Part shown: positions 8,285 through 16,701 of the stretch, in pieces
Numbering within the stretch: position 1 is the first letter of the stretch
How the letters are laid out: each line of letters opens with the position of its first letter
Source of the DNA: Bacillus tuaregi
GTDB lineage: Bacteria; Bacillota; Bacilli; Bacillales; Cytobacillaceae
DNA: 64,000 bases
Assembly (NCBI RefSeq): GCF_900104575.1
Contig: NZ_LT629731.1
Location: 134,205 to 198,204, forward strand
Reading direction: 5' to 3'
The notes under the pieces: model-generated
Seen by the model: the letters and a program-made list of their open reading frames with translations, nothing else
What the model was told of the DNA's origin: nothing
Databases searched by the model: none
Translations under genes and position numbers: made by a program

Positions 8285-9520
8285 GTGAAAAAAATGAATA
8301 AAAACTATTGTATTATCGGATCGGGTGTCGCTGCAGTGAATGCAGCGAAGGCCATCCGTGATCATGATAAAGAAGCGAATATCCATGTCTTTGGTGCTGA
8401 AAAGTCATTACCCTATAATCGAATTAAGCTATCAAAGGATTTGTATTCCGATTTACACGCTGAAAAGGTTTTGATTAAAAAGGAAAAATGGTATCAGGAT
8501 CAAAATATACTCGTCCATATCGACTCAAAAATTACGGCTCTTAACACAGATATGCATGAGATTGTAACGGAAAGCGGCGAGATTTACAGCTATGATAAGC
8601 TCCTCATTTGTACGGGCTCGCAAAACAGAAAGCTAACGATTGATGGTGCTGAAAAAAAAGGTGTCTTTACCATTCGGGAAATGCAGGAAGCGGATGATTT
8701 CAAAGCCTTTATTGAGGATAAGCAGCATGTGGTCAATATTGGCGGCGGAATACAAGGCTTGGAAACAGCCTGGTCGATTCATAAGCAGGGCAAGCAGGTG
8801 TCCATCATTGAAGCAGCCCCACGTCTAATGGCAAGACAGCTTGATGAAAAGACATCTGAGCTGCTGAAAATGAAAATAGAAGCGGCCGGTGTTCAGGTGC
8901 TTGTAAACTCTTCTATCGAAAAAATCAATGGTGAAGCAGACGTAGCAGGAATCGTTGTGAACCACCAAGAGCTGGCATGCGACAGTGTTATTTACGCAAT
9001 CGGAGTAATTCCGAATGTAGAGCTAGTGAAAAATACAGACATCGCTGTTAACCGCGGTATCATCGTTAATGACCGGATGCAGACAACTGTTGCAGATGTC
9101 TACGCTGCCGGTGATGTGGCAGAGTGGAACGGTGAAGTAGCTGCCCTTTGGAATCCAGCTATGGACCAAGGCAAGGTAGCAGGAAAGAATATGGCTGCTG
9201 CCTCCTCCCTTACGTATCAAAGGAGTATCCCGCTTACCGTATTCAACGCCTTTGATTTCGCATTATTTTCCATTGGTCTTGTCGATGAAAACCAATGTGA
9301 TACAACCATTATCGAGGAAGATGAAGCAGGAAATTATACAAGAGTGTTTATTAAGGATGAAAAAATGGTTGGGGCTATTTCCCTTGAAGGTGTAGTTGCT
9401 TCATTGCCGTATAAGGCAGCAATTGAAAATGAAGTGTCATTGGCGGGGATTGAGCTTGGTCAGGTTACCGTGAGTGAATTAATGAGCCAATTGAAAAAGA
9501 GACAAAAGCTGTCGGCATAA
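8285..9520 (+). CDS. NADH:rubredoxin reductase-like FAD oxidoreductase
   Basis: A protein of about 411 aa of the pyridine-nucleotide-disulphide oxidoreductase superfamily without a redox disulphide. It has an FAD site (IIGSGVAAVNAA) at the N-terminus, LPYNRIKLSKDL, an NAD site (NIGGGIQGLETA) near residue 155 and the second FAD motif VYAAGDVAEW near 275. This is the NorW/rubredoxin-reductase layout. The next gene, 15 nt downstream, is a rubredoxin and the previous one a flavodiiron protein, so it should pass electrons from NADH to rubredoxin. The start is either GTG at 8285 or ATG at 8294; the latter has GGTGA 5 nt upstream and is slightly favoured. Confidence 0.85.
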   Translation: MKKMNKNYCIIGSGVAAVNAAKAIRDHDKEANIHVFGAEKSLPYNRIKLSKDLYSDLHAEKVLIKKEKWYQDQNILVHIDSKITALNTDMHEIVTESGEIYSYDKLLICTGSQNRKLTIDGAEKKGVFTIREMQEADDFKAFIEDKQHVVNIGGGIQGLETAWSIHKQGKQVSIIEAAPRLMARQLDEKTSELLKMKIEAAGVQVLVNSSIEKINGEADVAGIVVNHQELACDSVIYAIGVIPNVELVKNTDIAVNRGIIVNDRMQTTVADVYAAGDVAEWNGEVAALWNPAMDQGKVAGKNMAAASSLTYQRSIPLTVFNAFDFALFSIGLVDENQCDTTIIEEDEAGNYTRVFIKDEKMVGAISLEGVVASLPYKAAIENEVSLAGIELGQVTVSELMSQLKKRQKLSA

Positions 9521-9535
9521 ATAAGGAGATTGATT

Positions 9536-9700
9536 ATGAAAAAGTATATTTGTATTCCATGTGGTTATATTTATGATCCTGCAATCGGAGACCCTGATGA
9601 AGATATAGCTCCAGGAACAGCATTTGAGGACCTGCCAGAGGATTGGGTTTGTCCTGTTTGCGGCGATGATAAGAGCCACTTTGCAGAAGTAGAAGAATAG
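9536..9700 (+). CDS. Rubredoxin
   Basis: A 54-aa iron protein too short for ordinary ORF cut-offs. It starts [15 protein letters not shown] and has the two metal-binding knuckles C-I-P-C-G (residues 6-10) and C-P-V-C-G (39-43), the conserved [11 protein letters not shown] loop and the [10 protein letters not shown] segment. Four cysteines bind one iron. AAGGAG stands before the ATG, 15 nt after the reductase stop. It should carry electrons from the NADH-dependent reductase to the flavodiiron protein. A strong terminator follows. Confidence 0.95.
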   Translation: MKKYICIPCGYIYDPAIGDPDEDIAPGTAFEDLPEDWVCPVCGDDKSHFAEVEE

Positions 9701-9706
9701 AAACAA

Positions 9707-9748
9707 AGAGTGCCGAGAAACTAAGTCGTATTTCGGCACTTTCTTATT
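9707..9748 (+). terminator. Terminator of the flavodiiron operon
   Basis: AGTGCCGA and TCGGCACT form an 8-bp stem around a 16-nt loop, followed by TTTCTTATTT, 8 nt after the rubredoxin stop codon. Confidence 0.75.
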
Positions 9749-9913
9749 TGATTTAATTTTCGTCATAGGCACGAAAACTAAGACTCGTAAGGTGATTTAA
9801 AACACAATTTGTAAGAAAACACTATGCTATATTCATAATATGTACATTTTTACTGCGATATTGTTATGATTTTAGAAAAAATGGCCCAACTTCTATAACA
9901 AGGGGGATGCGAA

Positions 9914-10624
9914 ATGAATGAACATGTTTGCAATCATATAGAGAATGAGCCCTGCACAAAAAAGGTTCCGATTTTCAGCTCGTTGTCCCATGATGAGTTT
10001 GTCAAGATAGCAAAGCTGATTCGGCATGTCCACTATCAAAAGGGACAAATGCTGATTCAGGAAGGGGAAAAGTCCGATACCTTATATATTATCCATGAGG
10101 GAAAGGTCAAATTATCCAAGTATACTGTTGATGGAAAAGAGCAGATTCTCTACCTTATGACAACAGGCGACTTCTTTGGTGAGCTGAATCTTTTTAACGA
10201 TGATGAGGTCAATAACTTCAGTGTCTTTGCAATTGAGGATACGGAAATCTGCCAGCTTACGAAGGCGGATATGGATTTAATTATGCTGGAAAACCCAGAA
10301 ATCTCACTAAAGCTTTTAAAGGCCATCACAAAGCGATTAGCCCACACGGAGAATCTGGCGCAAAACCTAGCGACGAAGGATCCAGAGGTTCGAATTGTCA
10401 GTATGATTCTCGAGTTTTGCCAAAAGTTTGGAACGAAGATGAATCAGGGTACCTTGATTCACTTACCGATAACGAGAGAAGAAATCGCCAGCTATGTAGG
10501 GGTTACAAGAGAAACGATTAGCCGGAAATTTAGTAAATTTGAAGACCTCGGATTAATTACCATCTCAGGTACAAAGCAAATTTTTGTAAAAGACCAGCTG
10601 AAATTAAAAGCTTATTTAGAATAG
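9914..10624 (+). CDS. Crp/Fnr family transcriptional regulator
   Basis: A 236-aa regulator with a cyclic-nucleotide-binding-like beta barrel (about 18-130, GEKSDTLYIIHEGKVKLSKY, GDFFGELNLF) and a C-terminal winged helix (ITREEIASYVGVTRETISRKF, about 186-206). It has four cysteines: C6, C14, C113 and C169. C113 sits in DTEICQL, the position of FNR Cys122, and C6/C14 are in a short N-terminal extension, so iron-sulphur or thiol redox sensing is plausible. The spacing differs from Escherichia coli FNR and from the C-terminal cluster of B. subtilis Fnr. It lies directly behind the flavodiiron operon, an obvious candidate target. The start has an AGGGGG ribosome site. Confidence 0.85.
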   Translation: MNEHVCNHIENEPCTKKVPIFSSLSHDEFVKIAKLIRHVHYQKGQMLIQEGEKSDTLYIIHEGKVKLSKYTVDGKEQILYLMTTGDFFGELNLFNDDEVNNFSVFAIEDTEICQLTKADMDLIMLENPEISLKLLKAITKRLAHTENLAQNLATKDPEVRIVSMILEFCQKFGTKMNQGTLIHLPITREEIASYVGVTRETISRKFSKFEDLGLITISGTKQIFVKDQLKLKAYLE

Positions 10625-10630
10625 ATGATT

Positions 10631-10672
10631 ACATGAAAAAGAGCAGTCCTCGGAGACTGCTCTTTTTCATGT
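10631..10672. terminator. Bidirectional terminator
   Basis: An 18-bp perfect stem (ACATGAAAAAGAGCAGTC and its complement) with a 6-nt loop lies between the convergent Crp/Fnr and CapA-like genes; A- and T-runs on both sides let it work in both directions. Confidence 0.85.
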
Positions 10673-10682
10673 ATTAACTCTG

Positions 10683-12128
10683 TTAAAGAAAAGGATCAAA
10701 ATAATCATATTCCGTTACACCATTTTCAATCGGAGAGCTAATACTGCTTAGTTCTTCAACAATATCGGCTGCTTCCTTTCCGAATACAGGCAGGGGCTGG
10801 TAGTTATTTTCAGTCGTGCTGCCATCGGAATTTTCCAGTGTTGGGACAATGGTTAAGCCTTTCATGACAACAGTATCGTTTTCTTTAGCAAACCGCACTC
10901 GAAACATCGCTGTTTGCCTAGAAAGCAGGGTTGGGTCTGCACCGAAGGCATAATCACCCATGCTGTAAATAATGTATTTTCCGTTATAATTCTCGATACT
11001 TTCGAGGCGATGCGGATGTCCGCCCATAATGATATCTGCACCGGCATCAAGAATACTTCTGCCAAACTGTGTTTGATAGTAGACGGGTGTTTCACGGTAT
11101 TCAACGCCCCAGTGCATATTCACAATCACTAAATTATCCTTCCGCTTATGTTGCTTTACTTCCTCGACAATCCGGGCTAAATATTCAGGGCTCTGCTGAC
11201 TCATTCGGCAGTCATAGCCAAGAAAAATGGTTTCAATCTTGCCGATTTTAGTCGTAAGCGGCATTCCGTCATTAAATATGGCTACTTTATTCTCGGCAAA
11301 CGCCTCAAGCGTATCCTCATAACCAACTTCAAAGTAATCCTTCGTATGATTGTTTGCTAGATTAGCAGCCTCTATGCCGCTCGCAGGTAAAAAAGCAACA
11401 TGGGCTGGGTCACTTTTTATCCGCCACATTTTATTTTCAGCCTTTATCTCATTGGTAAAGGCACTTTCTGCGTTGATAATTGTATAGTCGTCTGAGTTAA
11501 ACCATGGCAGGCTGTTTTTGAAGACATATTGGTTATCACCATTATTTTCCTTGAATACATGATCAAATTTCAAGTGCTCAGGCGTCTCGGGATAGGTCCC
11601 AAAGGAATTATCACCGACAAACGTCAGGGTAATTTCGCTGTCCTTTTTTCTCCCTTGCTCATAAGCTGCAGCCGCTGCATAGAACCAATCATATTGTGTA
11701 GGCTCGCTTAATTCAATTGTGGTGTCCTCCTGCATCAGTCTGTCAACTGCTGCTACATAATCGGGGTACACTTTACCTAGCTCTTTTTGCTCGGCCTTTC
11801 CCGTGCTATAGTCCATAAGGGCCTGTAAGCAGCTCTTTAAGCTCTTTACATAATGACTGAATCCGTTATTCTCATATTTGTATTGGTCCAGCTTATTCAT
11901 GAGTTTGTTGACCTTTTGCTGCTCCTCCTTAGCACCTCCGGATGTGGCGAGGTTTTGAAGAATCTGCAGAGACTGTGAGGACAGCTCTTCAACCGCTTCC
12001 TTAGTGAGGCTGATTTTTTCTGCATCCTTGTCTACTTTGACAGGCTCTGTGATAGCTGCCTTGTTTGGCATACAGCCTGCAATGATAAATGATATAAATA
12101 TAATAGATATAAAGCCTAGTCTCTTCAT
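10683..12128 (-). CDS. CapA/PgsA-family lipoprotein
   Basis: A 481-aa secreted lipoprotein: signal peptide with lipobox IIAGC (Cys19), a helical, charged segment (about 30-150), then a CapA domain (about 160-450). The domain has FVGDNSFG, ANLANNHTKDY, VIVNMHWGVEY and IIMGGHPHRLES, the metal-binding motifs of the poly-gamma-glutamate capsule protein family, which has a metallophosphatase-like fold. GAGGAG precedes the ATG. No other capsule gene (capB, capC) is adjacent, so a role in polyglutamate export or release is not supported here; these orphan CapA proteins are common in Bacillaceae and their substrate is usually unknown. Confidence 0.82.
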   Translation of the reverse strand: MKRLGFISIIFISFIIAGCMPNKAAITEPVKVDKDAEKISLTKEAVEELSSQSLQILQNLATSGGAKEEQQKVNKLMNKLDQYKYENNGFSHYVKSLKSCLQALMDYSTGKAEQKELGKVYPDYVAAVDRLMQEDTTIELSEPTQYDWFYAAAAAYEQGRKKDSEITLTFVGDNSFGTYPETPEHLKFDHVFKENNGDNQYVFKNSLPWFNSDDYTIINAESAFTNEIKAENKMWRIKSDPAHVAFLPASGIEAANLANNHTKDYFEVGYEDTLEAFAENKVAIFNDGMPLTTKIGKIETIFLGYDCRMSQQSPEYLARIVEEVKQHKRKDNLVIVNMHWGVEYRETPVYYQTQFGRSILDAGADIIMGGHPHRLESIENYNGKYIIYSMGDYAFGADPTLLSRQTAMFRVRFAKENDTVVMKGLTIVPTLENSDGSTTENNYQPLPVFGKEAADIVEELSSISSPIENGVTEYDYFDPFL

Positions 12129-12692
12129 TATTAACTCCTCTCAAATAACCAGAAAAATGTCAAATACTAGTTTCTAAGAAAAGTATACAAGTCTTTTTAG
12201 ACAGCGGCATTAGTTTTTTTTTTTACTAAAAAAGCGAAGTGCCTGAAACGAAAATCAACACTCCTGTTTAACGACCCAAAAACTTAGATTAATCGACCTT
12301 TTTGTAAAAATAATAGATTTATTGTATGAAAGCTTTATCGGTTTAAAAAAACTTTTCAACAATTTTCGCCGAAATTTTATGAAATTCAACGTAGCTTTCT
12401 CAATCATTTATTAATATATCTATAATCTAATAATTACTTTAAATATATTAAAGTAAATAGTATTCTTCGCTGATAATACAATAGTTTACACGGTATTTCA
12501 TAGAATTTAATAAGGTTATTTCCGCCCCCAATTAACTAAAAAGTGTTTGTCAGATAGGGTTTGTAAAGTTTCTGAAATAATTTATTAATCAGAATTTGTC
12601 GAATAATTTGTCACTCAAGCGTCGTAATTTTGTAGTATTATAACAACGTCGAATATTCAGAATATAAAACGAACGCATGGGAGGAAATTCAA
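12129..12692. other. 564-nt AT-rich intergenic region between divergent genes
   Basis: It carries the promoters of the CapA-like gene and of the thiolase gene, a repeat remnant at 12231-12270, and an inverted repeat TTCTGA/TCAGAA at 12570-12594. No clear -35/-10 pair of normal spacing could be fixed and no reading frame of interest was seen. Confidence 0.6.
12231..12270. repeat. Remnant of a dispersed Bacillaceae intergenic repeat
   Basis: These 40 nt match 52383-52422 at 37 of 40 positions (AAGCGAAGTGCC, then ACGAAAATCAACACTC). The other copy is the end of a longer GC-rich element, so this is a truncated relic. Confidence 0.75.
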
Positions 12693-13877
12693 TTGTCAAA
12701 CGAAGTCGTTATTGTAAGTGCTGTAAGAACACCAATCGGTAGTTTCCTAGGAAGCTTAACAAATGTTGCTGCAACTCAGCTTGGAGCAATCGTAATAAAA
12801 GGCGCATTAGAAAAAGCAGGCGTAAGCGCTGATCAGGTAGATGACGTAATCATGGGTAACGTATTACAAGCAGGTCTTGGACAAAACCCTGCAAGACAAG
12901 CGGCATTAGCTGCGGGCGTTCCACAAGAAGCATCTGCTATTACAATCAACAAAGTTTGTGGATCTGGTCTACAATCTGTTCATATGGCAACACAAGCTAT
13001 TCTAGCAGGCGACGCTGAAATCGTAGTTGCGGGCGGTATGGAAAATATGAGTGCTGCTTCTTATGTATTAAAAGGCGCTCGTAATGGATTTAAAATGGGA
13101 GATCAAAAAATTCAAGATTCTATGATCCAAGACGGATTATGGTGCGCAATGAATGATTACCACATGGGTGTTACAGCTGAAAACTTAGCTGCTAAATATG
13201 AAATTTCTCGTGAAGAACAAGATGAATTCTCTGCATGGAGCCAACAAAAAGCACAAGCTGCAATCGAAGCGAACCGTTTTGCAGATGAAATCATCCCTGT
13301 AGAAATTCCAGGACGTAAAGGCCAAGTAACAGTATTCAGCCAAGATGAATTCCCACGCTTTAACACAACTGCAGAAAGCTTAGGAAAGCTTCGTCCTGCA
13401 TTCAAGAAAGATGGTTCTGTAACAGCTGGTAATGCTTCAGGTATCAATGACGGTGCTGCAGCATTTGTTGTAATGAGCCGTAAAAAAGCTGAAGAGTTAG
13501 GCGTAAAGCCATTAGTAACAGTAAAAGCGAATGCAAGTGCTGGTGTGGATCCAAGCATCATGGGTATCGGACCTGTTCCTGCAGTGAAAAAGGCGTTAGA
13601 GAAAGCTTCTGTTTCATTAGAGGATATCGATTTAGTAGAAGCGAACGAAGCATTTGCAGCACAATCTATCGCTGTAGACCGTGAGCTTCAATTCAATAAA
13701 GAAAAATTAAACGTAAACGGCGGCGCGATTGCGCTTGGACACCCTATCGGTGCAAGTGGTGCGAGAATCCTAGTATCTTTAATTCACGAAATGCAGAAGA
13801 GAGATGCTAAGACTGGTTTAGCAACATTATGTATCGGTGGCGGACAAGGTGTAGCTACAATCGTAGAAAAGGCATAA
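12693..13877 (+). CDS. phaA: Acetyl-CoA C-acetyltransferase (thiolase)
   Basis: A 394-aa biosynthetic thiolase that condenses two acetyl-CoA to acetoacetyl-CoA. The nucleophile Cys89 lies in [11 protein letters not shown], the second active-site group is in [17 protein letters not shown] (His about 349) and the proton-donating Cys in [10 protein letters not shown] (about 379). The start is TTG with GGGAGG 8 nt upstream. Although it is separated from phaRBC, its position beside the PHA cluster and its high use of lysine/alanine-favouring optimal codons suggest it supplies the first step of 3-hydroxybutyrate synthesis; fatty acid or mevalonate use is also possible. A strong terminator follows. 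Confidence 0.88.
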   Translation: MSNEVVIVSAVRTPIGSFLGSLTNVAATQLGAIVIKGALEKAGVSADQVDDVIMGNVLQAGLGQNPARQAALAAGVPQEASAITINKVCGSGLQSVHMATQAILAGDAEIVVAGGMENMSAASYVLKGARNGFKMGDQKIQDSMIQDGLWCAMNDYHMGVTAENLAAKYEISREEQDEFSAWSQQKAQAAIEANRFADEIIPVEIPGRKGQVTVFSQDEFPRFNTTAESLGKLRPAFKKDGSVTAGNASGINDGAAAFVVMSRKKAEELGVKPLVTVKANASAGVDPSIMGIGPVPAVKKALEKASVSLEDIDLVEANEAFAAQSIAVDRELQFNKEKLNVNGGAIALGHPIGASGARILVSLIHEMQKRDAKTGLATLCIGGGQGVATIVEKA

Positions 13878-13895
13878 TTATTCCTGACAACATAG

Positions 13896-13934
13896 AAAAA
13901 GCGAGGCTCAACATAGGGAGTCCTCGCTTTTTTA
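13896..13934 (+). terminator. Rho-independent terminator after thiolase
   Basis: AAAAAGCGAGG pairs with CCTCGCTTTTT (11 bp) around a 16-nt loop and ends in a T-run. Confidence 0.85.
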
Positions 13935-13950
13935 TCAGACAAATAAGTAA

Positions 13951-14080
13951 AGGTAGTGGGTAGTAGTTAGTAATTAGTAGTTAGTAGTTGGTAGTTGGGA
14001 ACTGCTGATCTTCCCTAACCAACTAACCCCTAACCAACTAACCCCTAACCAACTAACCAACTAACCACCAACCAACCAAC
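13951..14080. repeat. Low-complexity GT-rich / AC-rich inverted repeat
   Basis: The left half (13951-14000) is built from TAGTAGTTAG / TAGTTGG units; the right half (14012-14080) from repeated CTAACCAA and CCCCTAACCAA units, broadly the reverse complement of the left. It runs right up to the stop codon of the reductase gene at 14080. It looks like a slippage-prone hairpin rather than a coding sequence. Confidence 0.75.
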
Positions 14081-14814
14081 TATATAACTAACCCACCATC
14101 AACACTGAGGATGGTTCCGTTTACATAATTGGCATCATCTGATGCTAAGTATAGGTAAGCATTCGCAATATCTTCCGGTTTTCCGAGTTTCTTTAGCGGT
14201 GTCTTATCCTTCATGAAATCTAAGACCTTTTGTGGTACGGCAGCTGTCATACCAGTTTCAATGAAGCCTGGTGCTACCGCATTCACGCGAATTCCCTTTG
14301 GACCAAATTCCTTTGCCCAGCTTTTTGTTAACCCGATGACGCCAGCCTTTGTTGCTGCATAATTGGTTTGACCAATATTCCCATAAAGTCCGACGACAGA
14401 AGAGGCATTTAGGATGACACCTGAGCCCTGCTGAAGCATAACGGAAGCAACCGCCTTCGTACATTTATAGACACCGGATAGGTTAACAGCAATGACCTTT
14501 TCCCAGGCTGCTTCGTCCATTTTGGTTAAAAATCCATCAACGGTAATTCCTGCATTGTTCACGAGTATATCAATTCTGCCATGTTTATTAACTGCTGCCT
14601 GAACGACTTTTGCAATCTGAGCACTATCGGTCACATCAACTTTAAAAAAGTCTGCGTTTTCATTACCGAACTCTTCAAGGGTAGCGAGGCCTGCCTTCTC
14701 GTCGTAATCACAGATAACGACTTTGGCACCTTCTTGAAGAAATCTTTTAGCTGTTTCTTTCCCAATACCTTGAGCTCCACCAGTAATTAAAGCAACCTTT
14801 TCAGTTAATTTCAA
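14080..14814 (-). CDS. FabG-type short-chain reductase (3-oxoacyl/acetoacetyl-CoA reductase)
   Basis: A 244-aa NAD(P)-dependent short-chain dehydrogenase: cofactor motif TGGAQGIGKETA, NNAGITVDGF, catalytic serine in LNASSVVG, tyrosine and lysine in TNYAATKAG, and the C-terminal ILSVDGGLVI. The frame stays open to 14934, but a TTG at 14814 has GAGGTGG upstream and begins exactly where the family begins (KLTEKVALITGG), so the longer form is rejected. It is a paralogue of phaB and lies on the edge of the PHA cluster in opposite orientation. It may reduce acetoacetyl-CoA or act in fatty acid synthesis; sequence alone does not decide. Confidence 0.82.
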   Translation of the reverse strand: MKLTEKVALITGGAQGIGKETAKRFLQEGAKVVICDYDEKAGLATLEEFGNENADFFKVDVTDSAQIAKVVQAAVNKHGRIDILVNNAGITVDGFLTKMDEAAWEKVIAVNLSGVYKCTKAVASVMLQQGSGVILNASSVVGLYGNIGQTNYAATKAGVIGLTKSWAKEFGPKGIRVNAVAPGFIETGMTAAVPQKVLDFMKDKTPLKKLGKPEDIANAYLYLASDDANYVNGTILSVDGGLVI

Positions 14815-15090
14815 AACTACCACCTCTTTTTTGCTAATGTGTCCAGAATCAACAGCAGACAGTAAGGTGAATCCTCCATCAGAAGCGGTTAGCGACTGAT
14901 GGTCAGCTGAATCAATGTAATCTTCACAGACCAATTCACGTCCATTTTATGCCTTCAGTGATGATTGAAAGCCCTGCAGCAGGAGGAATTCGGTCTATGA
15001 AGATAGAAATAATACTCACTAGATTCAATACAATGCAACTTGGCAATAGGTGAAATTTTCATTAGCCATTTTATATTATTCTTTTTTTCG

Positions 15091-15120
15091 AAAAAAAAGA
15101 ACAGCGAAAATCCGCTGTCC
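15091..15120 (-). terminator. Terminator after phaP
   Basis: On the minus strand GGACAGCGGATTTTCGCTGT is followed by TCTTTTTTTT, directly after the phasin stop codon. Confidence 0.85.
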
Positions 15121-15651
15121 TTATTTAAATAAACCAAGGGCTAATTTTGAATTGGCTTCAACGATATCGTTAAAGATTTTTTGAGAAGCTTTTACTTGCT
15201 CAGTAAGATCTTGACGAAGCTTTTGTTGTTGTTCAATTCCGTTAACGATTGTTTGTTGGAATTGCTCTTGAGATTGAACTAAAAGGTTTAAACCTTCTTT
15301 GTAAGGAGCTACTGATAATTCTTGAACGCGGCTTGCTACTTCATCAAATTGTGCATTGAATTGCTCGTATGCTTTACCAGCAGTTGGTCCAAATACACGT
15401 TGGATGTTTAATTTGATTTGCTCGCGAACTTCATCAATGAATTTCTTTTGCTCTGCTTCAATTTTAGAAAGGTCATCAGAAAGCTTAGAGTAAGTTTCTT
15501 TTTGAGTTTCTAATGCTTGAAGGAAAAGATTTTCGATTTCTTTGCGGGAATTGTAAACCAAGTCTAACCCGTTTGTCCAACTGTTGAATAGTGAATCACC
15601 AATATGAGTAGCTGCTTCTTGAGCTGCTTTAGTAGCTGTTGCTTGTGCCAT
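15121..15651 (-). CDS. phaP: Phasin, PHA granule-associated protein
   Basis: A 176-aa protein of the Bacillus PhaP type. It is almost entirely helical, rich in Gln, Glu, Ala and Lys with long amphipathic coiled-coil stretches (about 35-90 and 100-165), and has no signal peptide or membrane helix. Phasins coat polyhydroxybutyrate granules, limit their coalescence and raise polymer yield. A strong AGGAGG site is present. It lies downstream of phaQ on the same strand and divergent from phaRBC, the gene order known from Bacillus megaterium. A perfect 15-nt palindrome lies in its leader region. Confidence 0.9.
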   Translation of the reverse strand: MAQATATKAAQEAATHIGDSLFNSWTNGLDLVYNSRKEIENLFLQALETQKETYSKLSDDLSKIEAEQKKFIDEVREQIKLNIQRVFGPTAGKAYEQFNAQFDEVASRVQELSVAPYKEGLNLLVQSQEQFQQTIVNGIEQQQKLRQDLTEQVKASQKIFNDIVEANSKLALGLFK

Positions 15652-15687
15652 TGTAAAACCTCCTGAATAAATGTAATTTATTATGAT

Positions 15688-15702
15688 TGCAGTATTACTG
15701 CA
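15688..15702. promoter_or_regulatory. Perfect palindrome upstream of phaP
   Basis: TGCAGTATTACTGCA is a perfect 15-nt palindrome 36 nt before the phaP start, in the phaQ-phaP gap. There is no T-run, so an operator is likelier than a terminator. The regulator is unknown; PhaQ is a candidate. Confidence 0.4.
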
Positions 15703-15732
15703 GAATCATTAGTTTGACTGAAAGGCAAAGTG

Positions 15733-16155
15733 TTACTTGTCCTTGTCATCTTTGTCCTTATCTTTATATGACGATAAAGATCCTGGCATGAACATATCCA
15801 TGTACATGGAGAAAAAGCGGTTAATAATGGATTGATATTGTTCTAGTGCATCTGAGCAGGTTTTTAAATAGGCTTCTCCTGCTTCTGTAATTGAATAAAT
15901 GCGTTTTGCTGGGCCTCCAGTTGATGTATCCCATTCAGACTTAATCATATTATCTTTTTCTAACTGTCTTAATGTACGATATACATTCCCATGATCTATA
16001 GAAGAAAAGCCAAAGCGCGTCAACTCTTGAATGAGTCTATAGCCATGCAAATTAATATTTCGGAGACTTAACAAAAGGGCAGGAACCATTAAGTTTTTTG
16101 GCATTGATGTGAATATCTTATCGTCTTTTGGCGGCTCATTCTTATTTGTTGTCAC
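15733..16155 (-). CDS. phaQ: PadR-family repressor of PHA genes
   Basis: A 140-aa PadR winged-helix regulator. The DNA-binding domain (about 20-95) has PALLLSLRNINLHGYRLIQEL, the helix DHGNVYRTLRQLEKDNMI and a wing with GGPAKRIYSITEAGEAYL; a C-terminal dimerisation helix and a lysine/aspartate-rich tail follow. In B. megaterium PhaQ represses phaP and itself and is relieved by polymer; the same role is inferred here from position between phaP and the divergent phaR. A palindromic operator-like sequence lies 31-43 nt upstream of its start, suggesting autoregulation. Confidence 0.88.
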   Translation of the reverse strand: MTTNKNEPPKDDKIFTSMPKNLMVPALLLSLRNINLHGYRLIQELTRFGFSSIDHGNVYRTLRQLEKDNMIKSEWDTSTGGPAKRIYSITEAGEAYLKTCSDALEQYQSIINRFFSMYMDMFMPGSLSSYKDKDKDDKDK

Positions 16156-16185
16156 AATGTATCACTCCTGTGTTAAAGTCCTTAT

Positions 16186-16198
16186 GTGTAATTTACAC
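16186..16198. promoter_or_regulatory. Candidate PhaQ operator
   Basis: GTGTAATTTACAC is a perfect 13-nt palindrome just upstream of phaQ. PadR regulators bind similar ATGT/ACAT-type inverted repeats close to their own genes, so autorepression is inferred. Confidence 0.45.
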
Positions 16199-16480
16199 CT
16201 ATATGCTTTTAAAGTCAATCATCTTTTTAAAAATTTTTAGATAATTTAAAAAAGCATGCATTTTATGAGTGTTTTTCTTATATATATTGAGATAGGTTTT
16301 TTAAACAAATCTATTAGGTAAGAAGCTGCTTTTAAGGCTAGCAAATGGGTATTATTCAGCTTTTCTCCTCTCTTACCCGCAAGAAAAGTCAAAAAGGTCC
16401 TGTTTGTCACAGTTTTTTCATATTGTTAATCCAATGAAACGTCAAATATCAACAAATTTTATCCACCTAGTTTGCTCTAG

Positions 16481-16496
16481 GGTAAAGCGTTTCCAA
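16481..16496. promoter_or_regulatory. Weak cre-like (CcpA) site in the phaQ-phaR intergenic region
   Basis: GGTAAAGCGTTTCCAA keeps the central AAAGCGTTT and the 3' CCA of a catabolite-responsive element but lacks the 5' TG. It lies upstream of the putative phaR promoter. The rest of this 546-nt gap is AT-rich without other clear signals. Confidence 0.3.
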
Positions 16497-16536
16497 GCAA
16501 GTGGTTAATAAACTCTGTCAATGTTTTGATAGGATT

Positions 16537-16565
16537 TTGCTATGGTTTTCGTATTGTCATATGAG
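16537..16565 (+). promoter_or_regulatory. Candidate sigma-A promoter for phaRBC
   Basis: TTGCTA, 17 nt, TATGAG, about 136 nt upstream of phaR. Three of the last -10 positions are non-consensus, so this is only a proposal. Confidence 0.3.
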
Positions 16566-16701
16566 TAGAATCATGTCGAAAAAACAATTAAAATATTTAG
16601 ATAATTTTAAATAATTAGGGTTTTTTTATTTTACGAAAATTAGTATGATAAATATGGCTATGAATTGTAAATAAAAAAAAAACAACTATGGAGGCGAAAA
16701 G

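Noticed and set aside
14815-14934. 40-residue N-terminal extension of the FabG-type reductase
   Set aside because: The family begins at the TTG at 14814 with GAGGTGG upstream; the extension is unlike any short-chain dehydrogenase.
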